Shown here in pieces: positions 7,148-9,958 of a stretch of 9,958 nucleotides of DNA. The stretch lies in the NCBI GenBank assembly GCA_905206805.1, contig CAJLIR010000029.1, positions 1 through 9,958 on the forward strand, given 5' to 3'. The stretch's first letter is position 1; every line of letters starts with the position of its first letter. The stretch comes from an uncultured Caryophanales bacterium. Lineage in GTDB: Bacteria > Bacillota_I > Bacilli_A > RF39 > UBA660. Under the pieces are notes generated by a model, which saw nothing but the letters and a program-made list of their open reading frames with translations, had not been told where the DNA came from and did not search any database. A program made the translations under genes and the position numbers.

Positions 7148-8989
7148 TTAGTTTTCTATTTCAAATTGTAATTTATTATTTTTTAAATCTATATTTACTG
7201 TTTGACCATTTTGTAATTCTGACTTTAATATTAAATCTGATAGTTCATCTTCTATATATCTTTGAATAGCTCTTCTTAAAGGTCTAGCACCATATTTTAT
7301 ATCGGTTCCTTTTTCTAATAGGAAGTTTTTTACTTCAGGAGAGACATTCATTATTATATTTTTATCGCTTAATACCTTACTTGTTTCAGATAGCATTAAA
7401 TCAATAATATCTAATAATTGATTTTTATCAAGTTGATCAAACACAACTATTTCATCAACTCGATTTAAAAATTCAGGTCTAAAGGTTTCTCTTAAAGAAT
7501 CTAATACTTTGTTTTTATTTGCTTCTTTATTAGCGCCAAATCCAATAGAAGAGTGAGTTATTTGTGAACCAGCATTAGATGTCATGATAATTATTGTATT
7601 TTCAAAGTTAACAACATTTCCTTGAGAGTCTGTTAATCTGCCATCATCTAATACTTGTAATAATATATTAAATACATCTGGATGAGCTTTTTCTATTTCA
7701 TCAAATAATACTATAGAATAAGGTTTTCTTTTTACTTTTTCAGTTAATTGACCAGCATCATCATATCCAACATATCCAGGAGGTGAACCTATTAATTTTG
7801 AAGTAGAATGACTTTCCATGTATTCAGACATATCAACTCTAATAATAGAATTTTCATCGCCAAACATCTCATATGCTAATGTTTTAGCAAGTTTAGTTTT
7901 ACCAACACCAGTTGGACCAACAAATATAAATGATGGTGGTCTTTTAGTTGATTGTAATCCTGCACGGTTTCTTCTTATTGCTCTAGAAACAGCTTTTACA
8001 GCATCATCTTGACCAATTACATTTTTGTGAAGACTATTTTCTAAATTTAATAGTTTTTGTGATTCTTTTTCAGTTATTTTTTGAACTGGAATTTTTGTCC
8101 AGTGTTCTATTACTTCTGCGATATCTGATAAAGTAACATTTTTGATTTTTAATTTTTTGGATAAAGTATCAATTTGTTCTTGAAGTGTGCATTCTTTCAT
8201 TTTTAAATCAGCGGCTTTTTTATAATCTTCAGTTGAATCTGCAAGAGCAGCTTCTTCTTTTTCTTCTTGAATTTTTTTTAGTTCATTTTTTAAAATTTCT
8301 AATTGATATAAATCTTTGTTTTTTAAATTAATTCTAGAACATGCTTCATCTAATATATCAATTGCTTTATCTGGTAAAAAACGATCATGTATATATTTTT
8401 CAGACATTATAACTGTTTGCTTTATTATATCGTTAGATATCTTTACTTTATGAAAATCTTCATAATATTTTTTTATTCCCTCTAATATTTTTATAGAATC
8501 ATCAATTGAAGGTTCTTCTACCAATACTGGTTGAAATCTTCTTTCTAAAGCAGAATCTTTTTCTATATATTTTCTATATTCTTTTAAAGTAGTTGTACCA
8601 ATTAATTGAATTTCACCGCTTGAAAGGGAAGGTTTCAAAATGTTAGCAGCATTCATAGAGTTTTCTGCATCACCAGCCCCCATAATATTATGCAATTCGT
8701 CTATAACTAAAATAATATTTCCTAGAGATTTACATTCATCTATTATAGACTTCATTCTTGCTTCGAATTGTCCTCTGAATTGTGTACCAGCAATAACTGA
8801 TGTCATATCTAGAAGATAGACTTCTTTATTTAATAATTTTGCAGGAACATCACCATTTGCTATTTTTATAGCAAGAGCTTTGGCTATTGCAGTTTTACCA
8901 ACTCCGGGTTCTCCTATTAGGCAAGGATTGTTTTTGGAACGCCTATTTAAAATTTGAATAATTCTTCCGAATTTCTCTATCTCTACCAA
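7148..8989 (-). CDS. clpE: ClpE-like AAA+ unfoldase, C-terminal part (frameshifted gene)
   Basis: This 613-codon frame holds both ATPase modules of a Clp/Hsp100 chaperone that unfolds proteins for ClpP. In this frame's numbering, Walker A1 is GEPGVGKT (26-33), Walker B1 VIDEL (95-99), and an arginine-finger pair Arg150-Arg151. A UVR-like coiled middle domain (about 228-282) has KKAADLKMKE. Walker A2 is GPTGVGKT (358-365) and Walker B2 VLFDEIEKAH (427-436). An IGF tripeptide (482-484) is the ClpP-docking loop, and a Clp C-terminal domain spans 515-600. The frame opens at a TTG (8989) with no ribosome binding site nearby. The sequence homologous to the family start continues in another frame upstream (8943-9455), so this is not an independent gene. 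If joined by dropping one base, the product is about 768 residues. The Zn finger plus UVR module, with no ClpC-type N repeats, indicates ClpE rather than ClpC. Confidence 0.88.
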   Translation of the reverse strand: MVEIEKFGRIIQILNRRSKNNPCLIGEPGVGKTAIAKALAIKIANGDVPAKLLNKEVYLLDMTSVIAGTQFRGQFEARMKSIIDECKSLGNIILVIDELHNIMGAGDAENSMNAANILKPSLSSGEIQLIGTTTLKEYRKYIEKDSALERRFQPVLVEEPSIDDSIKILEGIKKYYEDFHKVKISNDIIKQTVIMSEKYIHDRFLPDKAIDILDEACSRINLKNKDLYQLEILKNELKKIQEEKEEAALADSTEDYKKAADLKMKECTLQEQIDTLSKKLKIKNVTLSDIAEVIEHWTKIPVQKITEKESQKLLNLENSLHKNVIGQDDAVKAVSRAIRRNRAGLQSTKRPPSFIFVGPTGVGKTKLAKTLAYEMFGDENSIIRVDMSEYMESHSTSKLIGSPPGYVGYDDAGQLTEKVKRKPYSIVLFDEIEKAHPDVFNILLQVLDDGRLTDSQGNVVNFENTIIIMTSNAGSQITHSSIGFGANKEANKNKVLDSLRETFRPEFLNRVDEIVVFDQLDKNQLLDIIDLMLSETSKVLSDKNIIMNVSPEVKNFLLEKGTDIKYGARPLRRAIQRYIEDELSDLILKSELQNGQTVNIDLKNNKLQFEIEN

Positions 8990-9455
8990 TTACATTATCA
9001 AGCAAATTGTTTCTTGCTTGGTTTGTTAGATTTGTACCATATGTATCTAAATTTTTTCTTTTTTTATCATTGTTTTTCTTTTCTACTTTAATTTTTTTTC
9101 TATCTGGTTGAGATGAATTTGAATTTGTAGAATCTGAGTTAGAATTAAATATTCCAGAGAAAATCGATCCTAAAGATGACCCATCTAAATCACCACTTTC
9201 ATTTAATCCTAAATCATCTGGATTAACATTATCTAGGTTATTTGAGATATCTTTGAACATATCTTCGAATTGCCTTGTCATATCTTCTATATCTGTTTCA
9301 GATAAATTAGCTTGCTTAACTAATGTATCTATAGGATTTATTCCTTTTTTCTTTGCACATTCATAGCAAAGTCCTTCTAATTTGTTATTACCATCTGATG
9401 ATGGTTTATTAACAAAAACTACAGCTGTATTTTTATTGCATATTGAACATAGCAT
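8943..9455 (-). CDS. clpE: ClpE-like unfoldase, N-terminal zinc-finger part (frameshifted gene)
   Basis: N-terminal portion of the same gene, 170 codons before a premature TAG. Residues 1-35 hold a four-cysteine zinc finger, Cys3/Cys6 and Cys30/Cys33, like that of ClpE. Residues about 45-75 form an acidic helical region, and about 76-135 a Ser/Asn/Asp then Lys-rich low-complexity linker. YGTNLTNQARNNLLDNVIGRDREI (about 139-162) is the conserved lead-in to AAA+ domain 1. The last eight residues are out of frame. The start is the ATG at 9455-9453, 9 nt after GGAG (9468-9465); an ATG further upstream (9506) lacks a site and is too close to the promoter. In ClpE the zinc finger supports oligomerisation and ATPase function. 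As sequenced, this fragment alone would have no ATPase. Confidence 0.82.
   Translation of the reverse strand: MLCSICNKNTAVVFVNKPSSDGNNKLEGLCYECAKKKGINPIDTLVKQANLSETDIEDMTRQFEDMFKDISNNLDNVNPDDLGLNESGDLDGSSLGSIFSGIFNSNSDSTNSNSSQPDRKKIKVEKKNNDKKRKNLDTYGTNLTNQARNNLLDNVIGRDREIRKNYSNFK
8965..8971 (-). other. Single-base frameshift in clpE
   Basis: Reading the minus strand, ...GAA ATT is followed by C GGA AGA ATT ATT. The family pattern here is E-I-x-R-(I/V)-I-Q-I-L, so one residue should separate ATT from AGA, but four bases (CGGA) are present. Removing one base joins the zinc-finger frame to the AAA+ frame without any other loss. The in-frame codon formed, CGG, looks uncommon for this AGA-using DNA. 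The cause may be a real mutation, a sequencing or assembly error, or, less likely, a +1 recoding site. Confidence 0.8.
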
Positions 9456-9497
9456 ATATTTTATCTCCAATCTATTTTTTTTCATTAATATTACTAT

Positions 9498-9526
9498 ATA
9501 ATACATTAAAAAATAGATATAGTCAA
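9498..9526 (-). promoter_or_regulatory. Sigma-A promoter of clpE-pgsA
   Basis: On the minus strand TTGACT (9526-9521), a 17-nt spacer and TATTAT (9503-9498). Transcription would start near 9491, giving a leader of about 35 nt before the ATG at 9455. No clear CtsR heptad pair or CIRCE element overlaps it. Confidence 0.65.
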
Positions 9527-9602
9527 TAATAACTTTGTCTTTAACTGATGGGAATTTTTACAAAAAAATAAAGAAAAAGTAAACCGATTAAGTTACTATA
9601 CA

Positions 9603-9631
9603 TTGACAATTTTCAGCTGTTATGGTAGAAT
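9603..9631 (+). promoter_or_regulatory. Strong extended -10 sigma-A promoter
   Basis: Consensus TTGACA (9603-9608), 17-nt spacer, TAGAAT (9626-9631) preceded by an extended -10 TGG (9623-9625). Transcription would start near 9638. The roughly 50-nt leader can form a small hairpin (AGTGA 9643-9647 with TTACT 9665-9669, plus GTTA/TAAC inside) just upstream of the ribosome binding site. Confidence 0.8.
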
Positions 9632-9689
9632 ATAGTATATAGAGTGACTACATGTTATGGTAACTTACTGTCGAAAGGAGAGGTAACCT

Positions 9690-9827
9690 ATGACAAATGA
9701 AGAAAAGGAATTAATTAAAGCAGCAAAAAGAAATTTGAAATTAATGAGAGCTTGCAAAGAAATTCTGGAAGATATAAATAAAATTAATAAAACTTTAGAT
9801 GGAAAAAATAAAAATAAAAAAAAATAG
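9690..9827 (+). CDS. Unrecognised 45-residue charged mini-protein
   Basis: I do not recognise this protein. It has 45 residues, begins MTNEEKELIKAAKRNLKLMR and ends in a Lys/Asn-rich tail (GKNKNKKK). Residues 3-36 look like a continuous amphipathic helix with a heptad-like spacing of Leu/Ile and one Cys (22). There is no signal peptide or membrane segment. That it is a real gene is supported by a consensus promoter, a strong ribosome binding site (AAGGAGAGG, 9675-9683) and correct spacing to the ATG. It is followed by another gene 15 bp later, also with its own ribosome binding site. It may be a small DNA- or protein-binding partner of the downstream repeat protein, but this is only inference from adjacency. 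Confidence 0.7.
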   Translation: MTNEEKELIKAAKRNLKLMRACKEILEDINKINKTLDGKNKNKKK

Positions 9828-9842
9828 AGGGGGAATTTTAAT

Positions 9843-9958
9843 ATGTCAACAAAATCAACTGAAAAAGATAAAAAAGAGGAATCAACAATAACAAATACAG
9901 ATCCAGCAGTAACAACACCAGATCCAGCAGTAACAACGCCAGATCCAGCAGTAACAAC
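9843..9958 (+). CDS. Tandem-repeat protein DPAVTTP (partial, runs off the window)
   Basis: The start and first 38 full codons are present; the 3' end is outside the window. The ATG at 9843 follows AGGGGG (9828-9833) by 9 nt. The protein opens with a very charged, Ser/Thr/Lys/Glu-rich head (MSTKSTEKDKKEESTITNT) without a signal peptide. It then enters a perfect 7-residue repeat, DPAVTTP, seen twice in full and a third time in part. Pro/Thr repeats of this kind are usually disordered or extended spacers. The gene sits 15 bp after the mini-protein gene and is probably co-transcribed from the promoter at 9603. I do not recognise the family, and any functional domain must lie downstream. Confidence 0.7.
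   Translation, partial: MSTKSTEKDKKEESTITNTDPAVTTPDPAVTTPDPAVT
9900..9958 (+). repeat. 21-bp tandem repeat array (at least 2.8 copies)
   Basis: Units at 9900-9920 and 9921-9941 differ only at one synonymous third position (ACA versus ACG); a third begins at 9942 and is cut by the window end after 17 identical bases. Unit length is a multiple of three, so copy-number change keeps the frame. Confidence 0.9.

Noticed and set aside
7818..8012. 64-codon plus-strand ORF antisense to clpE
   Set aside because: It is antisense to the conserved second AAA+ domain, with no ribosome binding site or promoter.
8987..8989. TTG at 8989 as a genuine start of a shorter, independent AAA+ protein
   Set aside because: There is no Shine-Dalgarno site upstream, the first residues (MVEIEKF) are out-of-frame sequence, and the conserved lead-in to AAA+ domain 1 is in the other frame.
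9515..9550. CtsR operator next to the clpE promoter
   Set aside because: AGTTAAA near 9540-9546 on the minus strand loosely resembles half of the GGTCAAA direct repeat, but no second properly spaced heptad exists.

Overview
The window is very A+T-rich DNA with AGA/AAA/AAT-biased codons, strong Shine-Dalgarno sites (GGAG/AGGAGG) and near-consensus sigma-A promoters, so it comes from a low-GC Firmicute. A BofC-like sporulation protein, a ClpE-type chaperone and ComEC fit a spore-forming, Clostridia-like bacterium. No species is claimed.

Left part, plus strand (1-6470). The last 13 codons of tuf (EF-Tu) end at 42 and are followed by a terminator. About 290 bp of AT-rich spacer lead to a consensus promoter. 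It drives a secreted NlpC/P60 cell-wall hydrolase with three SH3-like repeats, followed closely by comEC (DNA-uptake channel, unusual TTG start). A stand-alone alkaline-phosphatase-superfamily phosphodiesterase and a membrane-anchored protein with a BofC C-terminal-like domain come next. A sequence resembling a sigma-G promoter lies just upstream of the BofC-like gene. A 12-bp bidirectional terminator at about 6491-6526 closes this block.

Middle part, minus strand (9455 down to 6561). A ClpE-like AAA+ unfoldase gene is followed 23 bp later by pgsA (phosphatidylglycerophosphate synthase). Both are probably transcribed from one sigma-A promoter at 9498-9526. The clpE reading frame is broken by a single-base frameshift near 8965-8971. 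The zinc-finger N-terminus and the two-AAA+ body therefore lie in different frames, although both parts are otherwise well conserved.

Right edge, plus strand (9603-9958). A very strong extended -10 promoter drives an unrecognised 45-residue basic/acidic mini-protein. It is followed 15 bp later by the start of a protein made of a perfect 7-residue tandem repeat (DPAVTTP), which runs off the window. This pair is the least explained part of the window.

Functionally this is mostly ordinary chromosome: translation, envelope remodelling, DNA uptake, phospholipid synthesis, protein quality control and sporulation. No CRISPR array, tRNA, rRNA, insertion sequence or phage module was seen. The points most worth checking are the clpE frameshift, the mini-protein/repeat-protein pair and the putative forespore promoter of the bofC-like gene.
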